A stretch of DNA of 64,000 nucleotides from the NCBI GenBank assembly GCA_949130485.1, contig OX422191.1, positions 685,441-749,440 of the forward strand, written 5' to 3'. The position numbers and the translations under genes were made by a program. Source of the DNA: Agelas oroides. Its lineage: Eukaryota; Porifera; Demospongiae; Agelasida; Agelasidae. This document shows positions 52,872-64,000 of this stretch, in pieces (within the stretch, counting starts at the first letter, position 1; each line of letters begins with the position of its first letter). The notes beneath the pieces were generated by a model that had not been told where the DNA came from, searched no databases, and saw only the letters and a program-made list of their open reading frames with translations.

Positions 52872-53466
52872 AATTATAATTCCGAGGCTTGATGTTATTT
52901 ACTGTATGTGACAGTAGGCACTCATGAATATTGATATTTTTGGCGGAGAGAGCAAGAAATAAATCCACAACAGTCATTGTACAGTTCTCCACACTGCACA
53001 GTGGCCTTTGTGCGTTGTGAGTGAACTGTGGCCACAGATAATCTGCAGTTGTCATAGCTACAAATTACCACAGATAATTAATTGACTATCAGATGGTGCA
53101 CATGATGGAAGGTTTTATATATGTGTTGGCAATAAACACCTTGAAGTGCATTTGGATGTGCGCATTTAGAAAGGACTACCCCCCCCATCAAAACGTTAAA
53201 GTGAATACACTCCAAACGTGCTATTTGCCCAACTCAAATATTAGTCACCGTAGACTTAGCTAATATGATGGCAATTAATGCAGCAAGCAACAATATTTTT
53301 GTGGAACGTAGTCTGCCACAGCCTTGGTCTCGTCCTGGGCCTGATGCTAAATCTGCCAAGGCCTAATCTTAGTGCAGGTGGTATACTCTGGTGAGGTGCT
53401 AATGTTGCCAACCCACTCCAAGCATGCAGCAAGAAGTGACACAAGTTGGGTGAGATGTCACTCATA
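52872..53466. other. Non-coding, nothing recognised
   Basis: Open frames here are short and match no family. Confidence 0.5.
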
Positions 53467-53981
53467 CCGTGTGGTTGGTAACTTGGTGATTTTCACGGGT
53501 ACAAATTTTTGCGAAACAGGCCAAAATTCGGGTTTTAGAAATTTTCGAGGTTTTAATTTTCGCGGTCGGTTAATCTGGGACCCGTGGGTTAGTTAGCGGT
53601 ACAGCTAAAAGCTGAGTGAATGTCAAGAATTGTTTACAGAGAGAGATTGCAATCTTTGTTCCAGTGTGGCGAGAAGAGTAGCCTCGTACCCAAGACGTTT
53701 GTAGAAACGCTTGCTTCCATTCTCAGCCTTGTGCCACCATCCGGTTCATGCGTCTGTGCTTACGTGGGATGGCTTGAGCAATAGCCGTCAAAGGCACACT
53801 TGCAGACAGGAATCTGTTGGAGTTAGGACGGCTAGACAGTTTGAATTAGGCCGGATTGAAACACGGTTTGCTCGCTTTGCATGTGGAGAACATAAATTTT
53901 GCAGTTTTAATTTTCGCAAATGGCTCTTGACTCGCGAAAAATGCGAAGATAAATCCCTCGCGAAAATTACAAACCATACGG
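53467..53981. mobile_element. TA-flanked CCGTGTGGTTGGTAA element
   Basis: Ends CCGTGTGGTTGGTAA and TTACAAACCATACGG, flanked by TA. Interior has TTTTCGCG repeats. Confidence 0.75.
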
Positions 53982-54458
53982 TATCAGTACAGATCTAGCA
54001 TGGTGGCTAAAGGGGTGCATGTACTGGGTAATGTACTCTTCTGTTGTTTGACCTTGGAAAATGATACTCCTGGAAATTGCATACTTGTGACAGGGGTGGC
54101 TGTGGTCTCTTTCATTATTGATTTTCAGCTATGATTGCCTTGTGCAGGATGCTCTCAGAAGACAGCTTATTTGCATATTGCGTTTCATTCTTTGCTGGTG
54201 GATTTTTCCTCCCAGTGGAGTTTTTCTTGGGGGAGGAGGGGGGAGGGGTATTTTACCTAAGGTTATGGGCCTCCCAAATTTGTTTCTTTTTGACCCCCAG
54301 GCTCTGCTTGAGCAGGTGGTAGAGTACTACCATGTGTAGCTATGACAACAGTACTCCAATCAGGTCACCACAGATAGTCACATGTCTGCCAGTGGCCTTT
54401 GTGTTGTGTAAATTGTGTAGTAAACACATGAAAACCATCGCTATATATGGTATGATTG

Positions 54459-54646
54459 TTATGAAGCTCTGTGTTGGCAGGAATAAACTTGATGTAAGCT
54501 TTGGAGAGAGAGAAAGAAAAAGTGGTAAGAGCGTCCGTCTAGTAATCGGAAGGTCCCGGGTTCGATTCCCAGCTGGATCCCTGTGGATTTTCCTTCCTCT
54601 CCAAAACTTACATCAAGTTCGTTCTTGCCTACACAGAGCTTCATAA
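54459..54646. mobile_element. Foldback element carrying a tRNA-SINE
   Basis: Inverted arms ATGAAGCTCTGTGTTGGCAG and the reverse at 54646, reading inward through ACTTGATGTAAG and CTCTCC. The centre (54527-54582) is a tRNA-like 3' half with GGTTCGATTCCC and GGATCC. Confidence 0.7.
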
Positions 54647-54982
54647 AAAACCACAGAGATTCCTATACATTTGTCTCCATGGATGTCAGCATTCGAGGCT
54701 TATTGTAGAACAGGCAACAATGCATTGGGAGATAATTGAGCCAGAGGCTGGGGTGGTGGATAGTGAGAGTATCTGCTCAGGCAATGTGCTTGTACAGTCA
54801 ATCCACTCCAGCCCCACAACCCTGTCCACTTGGGATCTCCATTCACAATAAGGCAGTGTATTTGACGGTGAGAGAAAGAAAGACAGCTGGAGTCGGCTAA
54901 GGCCTCTAGCCTGGCTTTTATAAGCAGACTTGCTTCTACTCCTTTGCCATGGATCCAGTGGCTCAGTGGTGAGAGCATAGAA

Positions 54983-55829
54983 CAGGGCCGTAGCCACCGG
55001 TCCGGTTAGTCCGGTTTCAACCGGACCACTTTTTCCCTCACCCATGGCTTGCTTGGTGTCGCCAAATAGGCCAATGCTCGGCAAACGCCCATGGCACGCA
55101 CACAGCGTGGTGACATGTTGCAACATAATACGAGATGGCTGCGAACAGTGCGAAAGACCGAGTCTTCCAACAATTTTCCATTCTTCCAACCGAACGATCG
55201 GAAAGTCGAAACCATGCAGTGCTATATGGCGCAACGGGCAGAAAGGGTAGATGTTCATGCATGTAAAACTCTGTCGTCTGGCCTCCGAGAAGCATCGTTT
55301 TGGCCCAAAAATGGTCTCAGAAGCAACCTCATAGCCTTTAAATTCAAAAAATTTTCTGGGGGGGCATGCCCCCAGACCCCCCTAGTCTTGGAACCAGACC
55401 CATGACAAATCGAAAAGGAGGGTCTGGTAAACGGGGCGGGGTGGAAGTGTACACTTCGGAATGTTAGGAATTTTATTAGTTGCTTACCTTCTGTAGCCAG
55501 TTAGAGCTTTCTGCTGAACCAGACACTCAAAAAAGTGTTCTAATCTTTCCCGCTTGACGTTCACAGCTTTCTGAAACGAAGCTAAACGCGAAGACGGCTC
55601 TCGTGCGGTTAGCATTTCTAATAAACGCACATCAGAATGCTAATCAAAAGCCAATCGGAAGTGCGCCTGCATACCGGGCGCAGTGTACACTTCCACCCCA
55701 GCCGATTTACCAGACCCTCCTTTTCGATTTTTCGAGGGTCTGGTTCCGAGACTAAGACCCCCCTAGCTGTTGTGTGCTTACGCACGCACCACTAACCTGA
55801 CCACTCCAAATTTGATGGCTACGGCCCTG
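54983..55829. mobile_element. hAT-like element, 5-bp TSD
   Basis: Perfect ends CAGGGCCGTAGCC and inverse; duplication TAGAA at 54978-54982 and 55830-55834. Non-autonomous; itself holds the MULE-like insert. Confidence 0.85.
55383..55754. mobile_element. MULE-like element nested in hAT
   Basis: Ends TAGTCTTGGAACCAGACCC and GGGTCTGGTTCCGAGACTA; perfect duplication AGACCCCCC at 55374-55382 and 55755-55763. Arms continue through GGAAGTGTACAC. Confidence 0.9.
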
Positions 55830-55870
55830 TAGAAGGTCCCAGGTTCGATTCCCAGTTGGATTGGATCCCT

Positions 55871-57200
55871 TCTTTCTCTCCCTCCTACTTTTATATGGCA
55901 TGATTGGAAAACTGTAGTATGTTGGCAATAAATAAATGCACCAGAAATGCAGGATAAATGGTACTTACTGTTGATTTCGCCTCACTTCAAATAGGCGTGA
56001 CATGAAGTGTAAGCATAGAGTGTCAACACTCAGTGTGCTAGTACTAGCAAGTACATGCTTGCACTTGTACAAACATACACATGTTGATATGCTCATGCCA
56101 TGCTATTCAAAGCGAGGCAAAATCAACAGTAGACAGTGCCCGAGAGTGACAGGATGAATAGTTTAGAGTATATCGATTTATTACTCTCTCACTGAGTATC
56201 ATCTTGCCTACTTATCCTAGTCAAAAGAGGTTGGAAACTAGTAATTGGTCTTCCTCACTCGTAAAGTATTTGAACGGTTCCGTAGGAACACCTGTGGAAT
56301 ATTCTGCACATTGGAATATATAGCTGTGCCCCTTGAACTCACCTGCCTGAGTGAGTAACTGTTCCATTCCAGACAAGGGAAGGCAGATGTCATTGAATAT
56401 CACCTCTCATTAATGGGTGCTATGTGACTACAGCATTCATGTACAATGTAACAGTAACAACCTTGTGCGTACACTAAATACTTGCTTCAAATCTCATCTG
56501 TATCCCAGTAATGTGATGAGCACCATATAGCCGGAAATTTTCAATGGGTACAAATTTTATTCCTTCCTCAGTGGAAATGAGATCATGGAAGACTGTCTGA
56601 GAGTGACCTGCTTCCCAAGCACATGATAAAAGTTCCAGAGGTATACAAACAGTCACATTCACTATATTGTCAGTCATCATATGGAGAAGGGGAGAGGGGA
56701 GGAGATGGAGAAGGGGAGGAGAGGGAAGGGAGAGAGGAGGGAAGGGAGAGAGGAGGGGAGGAGGGGAGGGGAGGGGGGAGGGGAGGAGATGGAGAGAGTA
56801 CACATTCACCGTATTGTCACAATATATCTCTGTCTTTGCAGTTATGTGAAGAAGAGCTGAAAACTGAACATGTCATTCACCCTTCGTGTATACTTTTCCT
56901 GTCATATACCAGAGCAGGCTGGGAGTACAATGATGCAGTGTTGTTCTTGTAAAGAGTGGTTAAGATTTCACATTGACATTAATTTTGTGTAAATGTACCC
57001 CCTCAAGTGTTTGACAAAATGGTTTTGTAACACGTGTACTTAGTAACATGTAGACACTCGGGCTGCATTATTATTGTATTGGCTGTCACTAGGGGGGAGA
57101 CTGGTTCGTTGATTGTAATGTGACAGCAGTTTGAATAGTTTCAACAGGTTGAATATCAAAGGTGGTTATACGATGTATATCCAGGGCCGGAGTCTATATA
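55871..57200. other. Non-coding with one weak exon candidate
   Basis: 56221-56403 (- strand) is open and rather protein-like (PLSGMEQLLTQAGEFKGHSY) with a TGA end, but has no ATG and matches no family I know. A GGGGA/AGGGG purine microsatellite is at 56685-56795. Confidence 0.4.
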
Positions 57201-57334
57201 TCAAAACAGATCGAGACTATATAATTCTGATGTGCACAGTTCAAGGGGTCGGTGTAAAACTTTGGGGGACCGGTGGGAATTTTATATGAAGGTTCCCGTA
57301 TTTGTGGGAGCGTTTTGTATGTTCGTACCTTCCC

Positions 57335-57545
57335 GAGGGGTCCGTCACGGCGCGGTTCGGCGTACGAGATTTCGAAATCCAGTGGATTTAGGTGGATTTA
57401 GGTGGATTTCTGGATTTCAGTTTGGATTTCTGGATTTCAAAGTGGATTTCTGGATTTCAAAGTGGATTTCTGGATTTCAAAGTGGATTTCTGGATTTCAA
57501 GCGGATTTCTTGATTTCAAAGCGGATTTCTGGATTTCGCTATTTC
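57335..57545. repeat. GGATTTCTGGATTTCAAAGT minisatellite element
   Basis: 18-20-bp units next to GAGGGGTCCGTCAC and CGTACGAGATTTCG. Related loci at 59860 and 60502. Confidence 0.75.
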
Positions 57546-57629
57546 TGAAGATACAGCTCATGAACAATCATGAACCACATTCCTCTCAGCCTATATGCTA
57601 ACAGAATACAATGTCACAGGCAGTTCACC

Positions 57630-57712
57630 GCTACATAGCGCATAGGCAGCGTGTTCGTTGATTGTCATACATATACATACGCATACTGCGTGTTCGTTGA
57701 TTGTCATACATA
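57630..57712. repeat. Tandem GTGTTCGTTGATTGTCATAC
   Basis: Two copies with 36-40 bp spacing; a related stretch is at 59610-59665. Confidence 0.7.
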
Positions 57713-58354
57713 CAAGACTTAAAAAACATTAAAAATGTAAAAAGATGTAGGGATGGCATGCCAAAAAGTATGCAAACAAGGTAGGGATAATGAAAGCAAA
57801 GGTCAACATATTGGCAAAGCCCCATCCCTACATCTTTTTCACACTGCAGTTAGCGTGCTTGAGTTGAGAGCTGAATCTGCACCCATCCATGCAGTTATGC
57901 TGTGCATGAGTACTTAAGTTTACACACTGTCTATGACTAGTCTTCAGCCCACTCAAGCTCAGTGTCTAGGTGGTATCAGAAAGGGTGCCACTGTCACTAC
58001 AAGTAGTATGTGGACAGTAAAGCTACTTGGTAGCTATCTGATAGCTACGTACGTATAGGCTATACAGACACAGATGCTGGATCATACTCCTCGTTCCCAG
58101 GCCATGTGGGAGGAGCTAGGAAGTGGCCTGAGAACGAGGCTACAGCCATGATGAACTGCCAATAAAGGTTGGAGTAAACTTGTGGTACGTTTAGGAAGAC
58201 CCCCATGCACTGTCTAACTGCAGTGTGAAAAAGATGTAGGGATGGGGCTTTGCCAATATGTTGACCTTTGCTTTCATTATCCCTACCTTGTTTGCATACT
58301 TTTTGGCATGCCATCCCTACATCTTTTTACATTTTTAATGTTTTTTAAGTCTTG
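57713..58354. repeat. Perfect 141-bp inverted repeat, 360-bp spacer
   Basis: 57713-57853 and 58214-58354 are exact inverse copies. Each arm also contains an inner element with ends AAAAAGATGTAGGGATGG. Confidence 0.9.
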
Positions 58355-58664
58355 TTTCTGTACTTTTTTGATGTTAATCTCAGTTACAGTTAGACCTAAG
58401 CCTAAGAAGAACACCAGAACTTAAAATGGCGTTGACAGTAATAGTAGTAGTTCCAGGCATGTAATAATAATGTGTAATATAGCCAGCTAGAACCTGGTGA
58501 AGGGCCAACCGCTCTCCCTACCAAACTTCGTGAAACCAATTTCATGATTCAGTTGTCAATCACATGACGACTGACCAGCTGCAGCACAGAAAACTATCAT
58601 ACTGACAACTTACAGTTCACTAAAGCTGTGAGTAGGCTATTTTTAGTGTAGCTACAAGTAGGTA

Positions 58665-58994
58665 CACAGCAAAATCGTACGTTTTGAATCAGAACTGGAA
58701 CCAATCTGATCCAGATCTGTACCCAGAAACGCAACGGAACTTTTTGGCAACGGGTCTGATACCGAACTGTAAATCGGATCTGTATCAGTTCTGCAGCTCT
58801 GTATCAGTTCAGCTCGTATCAGTTCAGCAAAATAGCCCTAAGACATGCTATTCGTACTGGTCTGATACAGATATGTGCGTACTGATCTGATACTGTCCTG
58901 ATGCTACTGCGGTACTGATTCAGTTCCGAAAATACGACCGTAACAGAACTTTTTGGCAACGGAACTGTATCGGGTCAGAATATTTTTGGCTGTG
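58665..58994. mobile_element. TA-flanked CACAGCAAAAT element
   Basis: Ends CACAGCAAAAT and ATTTTTGGCTGTG, flanked by TA. Interior dense in CTGATAC and GTATCAG; GGAACTTTTTGGCAACGG occurs twice. Confidence 0.7.
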
Positions 58995-59226
58995 TAGCGC
59001 CTTACCTACGTGGTGTTCATAAGCCTTGCCCAATGCCGCGAGGGGAAAGACAGTGCCAGCTAGTCGCGTACTAGTCTCGCTTCCAGACCAATGACCGTGG
59101 TCTTTGGTCTGGGAACGAGACTTCGTGTGCGCATGCGTACAAAATTTGAAAATGGCGTCCTAAGCAACGGACAGCAGCCTCAGTGTGTTGTGAATCGCTT
59201 TTCTTGACCAGGGTAAATTTGAAGTA

Positions 59227-59292
59227 ATGAAGACGCTGAGTGGTTGGGAAGCTGCGCGCTGTGATGAACATCAGTTTCGTGCTAAAATCAAG
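59227..59292 (+). CDS. Candidate first exon of an unrecognised gene
   Basis: ATG followed by 21 codons (MKTLSGWEAARCDEHQF...) ending at AAG|GTGAGT. Upstream 59105-59118 is TGCGCATGCGTA, an NRF1-like motif common in animal CpG promoters. No second exon identified and no homology recognised; could be a non-coding first exon or chance. Confidence 0.4.
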
Positions 59293-59859
59293 GTGAGTAC
59301 TTGAGCTGTTTTCGAGTTATCGTCGTTTTGACAAGTGGTCTGAACAAAGAAAGAAGAAACAAGAAAGAAAGAATACGAAAAATGGCACTTTCATGACCGC
59401 ACACTCTTGCGTTTAGCTATCTTCCGCGTGGCTTTTGGCCACTTATATGAGCCTTGCTGATCACAAAGCCACTCAAAGAGGAAGCCTGGGCGCTTAAATA
59501 AGCTTTTAGTGTGTTTGTGGTGAAGTTATACGGCTTTTGCTTAAGTATTGCATATATTGCGCGTCGGCGCCATCCCTACATAGAGAGTCTACCGACTCTC
59601 TGATTCATACGCATACTGCGTGTTAGTTTACATACATATTCATACCGTACTGCATGTTCGTCATACATAATACATCCATTACATCACCTTGGAAGAATGA
59701 CCTTTGTACCCGACCGCGAAGATCGGCCGCGTATATACAAAGGTCATTCATTGTGGTGACGTTCTATTACGTCATAGAAAATCGGTGCACGTGCACGTCC
59801 TTGTAGTACAGTGTAATTAATGTAAAGTATACGGATATTTGCGGAGTATTTTAATAGAA

Positions 59860-60055
59860 TCCTGAATTGGATTTCCGGATTTCAGTGGATTTCTGGATTT
59901 CAGAGTGGATTTCTGGATTTCAGATTGGATTTCTGGATTTCAGAGTGGATTTCTGGATTTCAGATTGGATTTCTGGATTTCATAGTGGATTTCTGGATTT
60001 CTGGATCTCACAGTGGATTTCTGGATTTCAGTTTGGATTTCTGCCGACGGTGTAC
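59860..60055. repeat. GGATTTCTGGATTTCAGA minisatellite, ~10 units
   Basis: Same family as 57335; ends at GTACGAGATTTCTTTCGTG, about 70 bp before the second RPE exon 1. Confidence 0.9.
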
Positions 60056-60378
60056 GAGATTTCTTTCGTGACGGACCCCTCGGGCTGCATGCAACCCTTG
60101 TATCGTTTGCAGCTCAGAAGTCGAGAATGTGTACATGCAAGTGTCGGATAGGCCCGTCCATCCTGAATGCAGACCTCTCCTGTCTCGCTGAGGAGTGCCA
60201 GAAGATGTTGGACAGCGGAGCAGACTACCTGTGAGACGTCATGGACGGGTGAGCTTACGTGAAGCATAAGTCCTACTGCGTACAGTCTGTTTTGGTTCAG
60301 TCCTGTGCGTGTGTGGGATGGAGAGTAACAACAGGAGAATATAGTTTCTGTTCCCGGCTCTCTCCATATGATTGTATT

Positions 60379-61007
60379 CAGTGGCGGATCTAGAAATTTA
60401 GAAAGGGGGGTTGAATTCGCGCGCCGGAAATTTTTGGGGTTGCCACGCCCACTTTCGGTCACGTGAACGCATTCATACAATAATATAGCTGGAAGGCCGA
60501 ACCGAAGGGTCCGTCACAAAAAAAATCTCGTACACTGTCCGACAGTGTTGTTTTAGTTAACTATAACTTCATTTTAGTATGGCCTTTTTAAAATTTAGTT
60601 AACCAAAACTACAACTAACTAAAATTTTTGCTAAGCTGGGAACAATATCCTAGAACATACAAGAAGAAACCTGTCGGCAGAAATCCAAACTGAAATCCTG
60701 AAATCCAGAAATCCACTCTGAAATCCGTGAAATCCAGTGGATTTCGAAATCTCGTACGCCGAGGCGCGCCGTGGCGGACCCCTCGGGCCAAACTGAATAT
60801 CTCAAAGCAACTCTAGGCCTAGCCAAACGTCTGGAGATCAGTAAGGAACTGATATGTGAGTGTGTAACTGTGCCTGGTTGTTGTTGCTGCATGCCACTGC
60901 TGCATAATCATTTGATGGACTCATGCAGTTATGTACGCAAAATACATTACTAGCCGCCAAAGGGGGGTGCATTTGCACCCCCCTTACCCCCCCTAAATCC
61001 GCCAGTG
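60379..61007. mobile_element. hAT-like element in RPE copy 2 intron 1
   Basis: Ends CAGTGGCGGAT and ATCCGCCAGTG; duplication GTATT at 60374-60378 and 61008-61012. Absent at the matching point of copy 1. Confidence 0.85.
60502..60788. mobile_element. GAGGGGTCCGTCAC element nested in hAT
   Basis: Ends CCGAAGGGTCCGTCAC and GTGGCGGACCCCTCGG. The inside holds a short GGATTTC minisatellite (reverse), tying the minisatellite to this transposon family. Confidence 0.7.
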
Positions 61008-61661
61008 GTATTGCAAGTAAAAAGAGCTGGGGGTGGGACTGAGAACATATAGTACTCTCTACCAGAGGCATGTTTCTGAATCAAGGGTATAGGGTCGGGC
61101 AGGGGTTTCATTTCCGGTTTGTTACAAAACAGTGCGGGAGAGGTCATAGGTCACTGTACACCTATTTCTCCATTATTTGCTAGAATGAGGCTACCTGGAG
61201 AACATGTGCCCTTCCTCCCGGGTATCCTCCTCCCACATGCAATCTTAATGTTCTGTTGGTCATTGCAGACATTTTGTACCTAACCTTACATTTGGAGCTC
61301 CTGTTGTGAAATGTCTGCGGAAGAGAATACCAGATGCTTTCTTTGGTAAGAAACTTTGACTGAACACAGAATTACGGAACTCACGATGCCGGTGAACTTT
61401 GGTTTGTTCTGCCATTGACTTGTTTCTTTGCTCAGATATTCACATGATGGTTTCAGAGCCAGAAAAGGTGAGGAGGATTGCCTTCAGTTTTAGCTGTATA
61501 TTCTGTCAGATGTTCATGATCAAGCTGGTTTTGTTCTAGCAACTAACCTGAAGAATGTTGTTAGTGTACCCCGGACAATCCCTTCCCACGCCCATGCATT
61601 GTTTCAAGTAATATTAAACCTCATGTCTCCAGCTTTCCACTGCTTGCAGTAGCTGACAATA

Positions 61662-61917
61662 GACCCCTTTCTGAGCATTCGGCTCCCATGGTATTACGTC
61701 ATATTGGAGGTCAAGGGACATATATGAAACTCAGTGAGAAGTTCAGTGAAAAATGTCAATAACTTGTGTATACCGCTCCCTGTCTGGCTTTTCCAAAAAT
61801 TGCTGTACAATGCATGTTTCATGTCACCCACATCAGCGTGAGTACTGACCTCTATAGTTAGTACTCGACCTCCAATATGATATATTACCATGGGAACCGA
61901 ATGCTCAGAAAGGGGTC
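61662..61917. mobile_element. GACCCCTTTCTGAGC MITE, RPE copy 2
   Basis: Same insertion as 43618-43871, inherited through the RPE duplication. Confidence 0.85.
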
Positions 61918-62139
61918 TATATGATGTTTATTCTTTTTCAATATGGCTGACAATATTACTTGTTCTCCAGTGGGTGGATGATTTAGCTGACGCTGGAGCA
62001 AACCAGTACACCTTTCATCTGGAGGCCACAAGTAAGTTCAATAGTCTCGTTCCCAGGTCCCCAGATGTAGTCCCGAGGCCAGCTTTTCATGGTTTGCAGG
62101 GAAGTTTGTACTGTAGCCTCATTCCCAGTTCAAATACTG

Positions 62140-62540
62140 GTGGTGGGTAGCTGGTGGGTGATCCTGAACACAACACTGTAACTGTAATCAATACCTGCTA
62201 CCAGTTCCAGTACCGGTGGTGGGTAGCTGGTGGGTGATTGTAGCCTGATTCCCAGTTCCAGTAGTGGTGGTGGTTAGCTGGTGGGTGATCCTGAGCACAA
62301 CACTGTAACTGTAATCAATACCTGCTACCAGTATTATACTACACCACTTCCTCGAGGTTCTGTTTTCACTCCACTCTGTCTAACTCTCTGCCTTCACTTT
62401 GTTGGTACTAGCATCCACTGGCTGTGCTGTGCTGATCCCGCTATGAAACAATGAGACCACTAGTGCCGCTGCATGCTGCAGTGCTGATCGCGCTATGAAA
62501 CAATGAGACCACTAGTGCCGCTGCATGCTGCAGTGCAGGG
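62140..62540. repeat. Local tandem duplications in RPE copy 2 intron 4
   Basis: GGTGGTGGGTAGCTGGTGGG units repeat at 62146, 62214 and 62266; a 50-bp CGCTATGAAACAATGAGACC unit repeats at 62438 and 62490. Confidence 0.8.
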
Positions 62541-62779
62541 GACAAATTGCATTCCTAAGCGTGAGGGATGTTTGTGTGACGGATGTTAGTGCATATGTAT
62601 GTAAGCCACACCCACCAACTGAGAACAGACACTGCAAGATTAGTAGCCTCAAGCTAAAGCGCTCGGCAGCCATGTGATTGGTCTTCCTGTGTGCTGTGAT
62701 ATGATGACATTTCATTTTATGGGCAGAGAATCTGACTGAACTGATCAAGAAGATCAGGGAGAAAGGAATGAAGGTCGGA

Positions 62780-63132
62780 TTGACGTCACTGTCTCTCCCT
62801 CCCACTCTCCCATCCTCTCCCTCTCTCTCCTTCTACTCCTCAAATACTCTATTCTCTCCCTCTCTCTCCTTCTTTCATCCCAGCCTCAAAGCCAGACTAT
62901 CTGTTCTGGATCTATTGTTACATGGATATTTTCCTCCTTTCCTCTCCCCTCTCTCCCCTTCCCTCCCCTCTATCCTTTCCCTTCCTTCCTTTTCCCCTCC
63001 CCTCCCTCGATCCCCTCCCCTCCCTTCCTCTTTTTCATCACCTCCCCTTCCTCTCCCTCCCTCTCCCCTCCCTTCCCCCTCTCCTCCCTCCCCTTTCCCC
63101 TCCTTTTACCCCCTCCCTCCACCCCCTCCCTA
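62780..63132. repeat. Pyrimidine tract in RPE copy 2 intron 5
   Basis: Shorter and less regular than the copy 1 tract; also abuts the exon 6 acceptor. Confidence 0.9.
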
Positions 63133-63569
63133 GGTTGGTATTGGCATCAAGCCAGGGACGCCAGTGGAGGAGGTGGTTCCCTTTGTCTCTCTCGTGGACA
63201 TGATTCTGGTGATCACCATCGAGCCTGGTTTTGGGGGACAGAAGTTCATGCCTGACATGATGCCAAAGGTATGGGGGGCGTGTCGCATCAATTCCTGACC
63301 TGACCCACACTTGCTATTCAGCTTTGTCTTATTCTCAGAACCAGCCCTCCTCCCCCCCTCCTCCCCCCCTCTCCAAATGCTAGAAAATGTAGAACATTGT
63401 GGGGGCGAGCCTAAGCAAGCTGAGACAGGAACAGTGTTATATCACTAACACAATCAATCCTCCTACATGCACATCCATTCACCATTCACAGGGGGGTTTA
63501 AAAGTGCTTTTTTAAAAAAAGGTGAAATGAGAAGACATGCTCTGCATATATACACAATCATAATGCATA

Positions 63570-63991
63570 AGGCCATTCCAACCGGTATTCCTGTTTCTGG
63601 TCAGGGGTTTTTGCTGGCATTGACGCGGGCGGGTGGGGACTTAGCAACCTAGAAACCAAGTACTTCTACACAAAACACTACAGTTCACTAACGCCATACA
63701 CAACAGCCAAGTGCGATACCTACAAAAAGGCACAAAAAGAATGAATAAAACGAACTGAAGCCTACAAATATGACAGACACGTTTCCTATTTCGCTTAGTT
63801 TGCTGGACTGATGGCGATAGATACAACCGATCTACAACTCACCGCTGATGGCGATAGATACAACCGATCTACAACTCACCGCGAATCCACCATACTGTGC
63901 ATGCGCAGAAGTTGAGTTGCTGAAATTGTGTAAGACGTAATTATTGATGTGGGTGGAGGACCAGAAACAGGAATACCAGTTGGAAGGGCCT
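63570..63991. mobile_element. AGGCCATTCCAACCGGTATT element
   Basis: Inverted ends over 30 bp (GGTATTCCTGTTTCTGGTC and inverse). Holds a 37-bp tandem duplication GGCGATAGATACAACC at 63809 and 63846. Confidence 0.75.
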
Positions 63992-64000
63992 AACAGTGCC

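Larger units (their letters stand above)
54951..55870 (+). mobile_element. tRNA-SINE split by a transposon
   Basis: 5' part 54951-54982 (GGATCCAGTGGCTCAGTGG) and 3' part 55830-55870 (GGTTCGATTCCCAG) rejoin into one tRNA-like body once the insert and one TAGAA are removed. Confidence 0.8.
60127..63268 (+). pseudogene. Second RPE copy, exons 1-6, first exon broken
   Basis: Exons 60127-60251, 61269-61345, 61436-61467, 61971-62031, 62727-62773, 63134-63268. Exon 1 matches copy 1 up to GADYL, then lacks the His codon and has TGA where LDVMDG should follow, so it loses a metal ligand. Exons 2-6 are open, correctly spliced and carry the normal GGQKFM. Exon 7 is not seen before the window end. The copy could be a pseudogene, or exons 2-6 could be spliced to another first exon. 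Intron 1 holds a hAT-like insert. Confidence 0.75.

Noticed and set aside
54686-55258. 190-aa minus-strand open frame
   Set aside because: It crosses the boundary between a SINE and a hAT-like insert, so it cannot be one gene.
56221-56403. Minus-strand exon candidate
   Set aside because: Protein-like composition, but no ATG, no clear acceptor and no recognised family; kept only as a note.

Overview
This is animal nuclear DNA with spliced genes (GT-AG introns), no prokaryotic features and many short DNA transposons. A large leucine-rich-repeat (LRR) gene of NLR style, built from single-repeat exons, sits beside two ordinary housekeeping genes. Large NLR families and this repeat content fit a marine invertebrate, most likely a demosponge. 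That assignment is inference; nothing in the window proves the species.

Region 1 (1-37312, + strand) is the 3' half of one LRR gene. I count 28 LRR exons. Most are exactly 84 bp (one 28-residue RNI/NOD-type repeat each), all have the same symmetric phase, and all are open. Ten of them (8718-19213) and most of a second set (24200-36356) sit in tandem units of about 950 bp whose introns are nearly identical. Stretch 1-7800 is a segmental duplicate of 24900-29060. A diverged LRR exon (37229-37312) probably caps the array. No NACHT, death-fold or transmembrane exon is present, so the start of the gene lies upstream.

Region 2 (37313-40730) holds repeats and a tRNA-like sequence, with no recognised gene.

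Region 3 (40731-64000) holds MRPL32 (mitochondrial ribosomal protein bL32m, - strand), head-to-head with RPE (ribulose-phosphate 3-epimerase, + strand). RPE exons 1-7 are at 41311-46753. A frameshifted relic of exon 2 is at 51569, and a second partial copy (exons 1-6) is at 60127-63268. The exon 1 of that second copy carries a stop, and the copy runs off the window. The C-terminal RPE exon was not found. The space between the RPE copies is a transposon graveyard with long microsatellites.

The mobile DNA is almost entirely cut-and-paste elements: a MULE-like family with TAGYCTCG termini and 9-bp target duplications (including 50- and 59-bp members), hAT-like elements with 5-bp duplications, many TA-flanked elements starting CCGTA, a TTAA-flanked element, and tRNA-derived SINE pieces. 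I saw no retrovirus-like or Polinton-like element. The best candidate for something undescribed is the LRR exon array: introns are almost frozen while one or two codons per exon, at the ligand-facing LRR positions, vary strongly.
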